Part shown: positions 14,151 through 14,377 of the stretch, in pieces
Layout of the letters: each line of letters begins with the position of its first letter
Position numbering within the stretch: position 1 is the first letter of the stretch
DNA from: Gemmatimonadota bacterium
GTDB lineage: Bacteria > Gemmatimonadota > Gemmatimonadetes > Gemmatimonadales > GWC2-71-9
Assembly: GCA_003221075.1 (NCBI GenBank)
Contig: QHUF01000241.1
Location: 1-14,377 of the forward strand
Direction: 5' to 3'
DNA: 14,377 nt
Program-made: the position numbers and the translations under genes
Notes under the pieces: model-generated
Seen by the model: the letters and a program-made list of their open reading frames with translations, nothing else
Database searches by the model: none
Told to the model about the DNA's origin: nothing

Positions 14151-14377
14151 TCGTCTTCCCCGGCTCGAATTGCGACGCGGACACGCTCGACGCGGCCCGC
14201 GCGGCGGGGTCGGACGCCTATTATGTCTGGCATCGCGACACCGACCTGAAACAGCCCGATGCGGTCATCCTGCCGGGCGGCTTCAGCTACGGCGATTATC
14301 TTCGCTCCGGGGCCATCGCGCGCTTTTCGCCGGTGTTGCGCGCGGTGTCCGCGTACGCGCGGGCGGGTGGTGCCGTC
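14132..14377 (+). CDS. purQ: Phosphoribosylformylglycinamidine synthase subunit PurQ (5' part, cut by window end)
   Basis: PurQ is the glutaminase subunit that delivers ammonia to PurL. Only the first 82 codons are in the window. They read MQRVAVVVFPGSNCDADTL at the start and LPGGFSYGDYLRSGAIARF from residue 48, both hallmark PurQ blocks of the class I amidotransferase fold. The nucleophilic Cys and the later His/Glu lie beyond the right edge. The ATG at 14132 lies inside purS (19-base overlap in another frame). purL would be the expected next gene. Confidence 0.95.
   Translation, partial: MQRVAVVVFPGSNCDADTLDAARAAGSDAYYVWHRDTDLKQPDAVILPGGFSYGDYLRSGAIARFSPVLRAVSAYARAGGAV

Overview
The window is a dense stretch of bacterial chromosome, GC-rich with a strong G/C third-position bias. 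It carries ordinary housekeeping genes and no mobile element, CRISPR array or RNA gene that I can see. The enzyme types and gene order suggest a free-living bacterium, most likely of the Gemmatimonadota or a related phylum. That assignment is an inference from gene style, not from a marker gene.

Left part (1-6912, minus strand). Reading in the direction of transcription, the order is trpC, trpB, a HEAT-repeat protein, an HD-GYP protein, trpA, and a membrane protein that runs off the left edge with the start of a GAF-like domain. Most junctions overlap, so the two signalling-type genes sit inside the tryptophan operon and split trpB from trpA, whose products normally form one complex. The N-terminal regions of the HEAT and HD-GYP proteins look related to each other. 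A cluster of inverted and direct 12-bp repeats fills the leader between trpC and trpB and can form two mutually exclusive RNA structures next to the trpB start.

Middle (6913-8657). lexA lies on the plus strand, divergent from trpC and convergent with trpD, and its 3' end overlaps the trpD end by 14 bp. lexA therefore separates trpD from trpC. A short region with a 17-bp inverted repeat lies between the divergent trpD and truA starts. trpF, trpE and trpG are not in the window.

Right part (8658-14377, plus strand). truA, a TalC-type transaldolase, purB, purC, psd, pssA, purS and purQ (cut by the right edge) form a chain in which every gene overlaps the next: six 4-base overlaps and one of 19 bases. 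It combines tRNA pseudouridylation, pentose phosphate metabolism, four steps of purine synthesis and the two enzymes making phosphatidylethanolamine from CDP-diacylglycerol. PurB resembles the animal ADSL form, and Psd has Glu where the conserved processing Asp is expected.

The best candidate for something undescribed is the HEAT / HD-GYP / membrane-GAF group embedded in the trp operon, together with the repeat-built leader before trpB.
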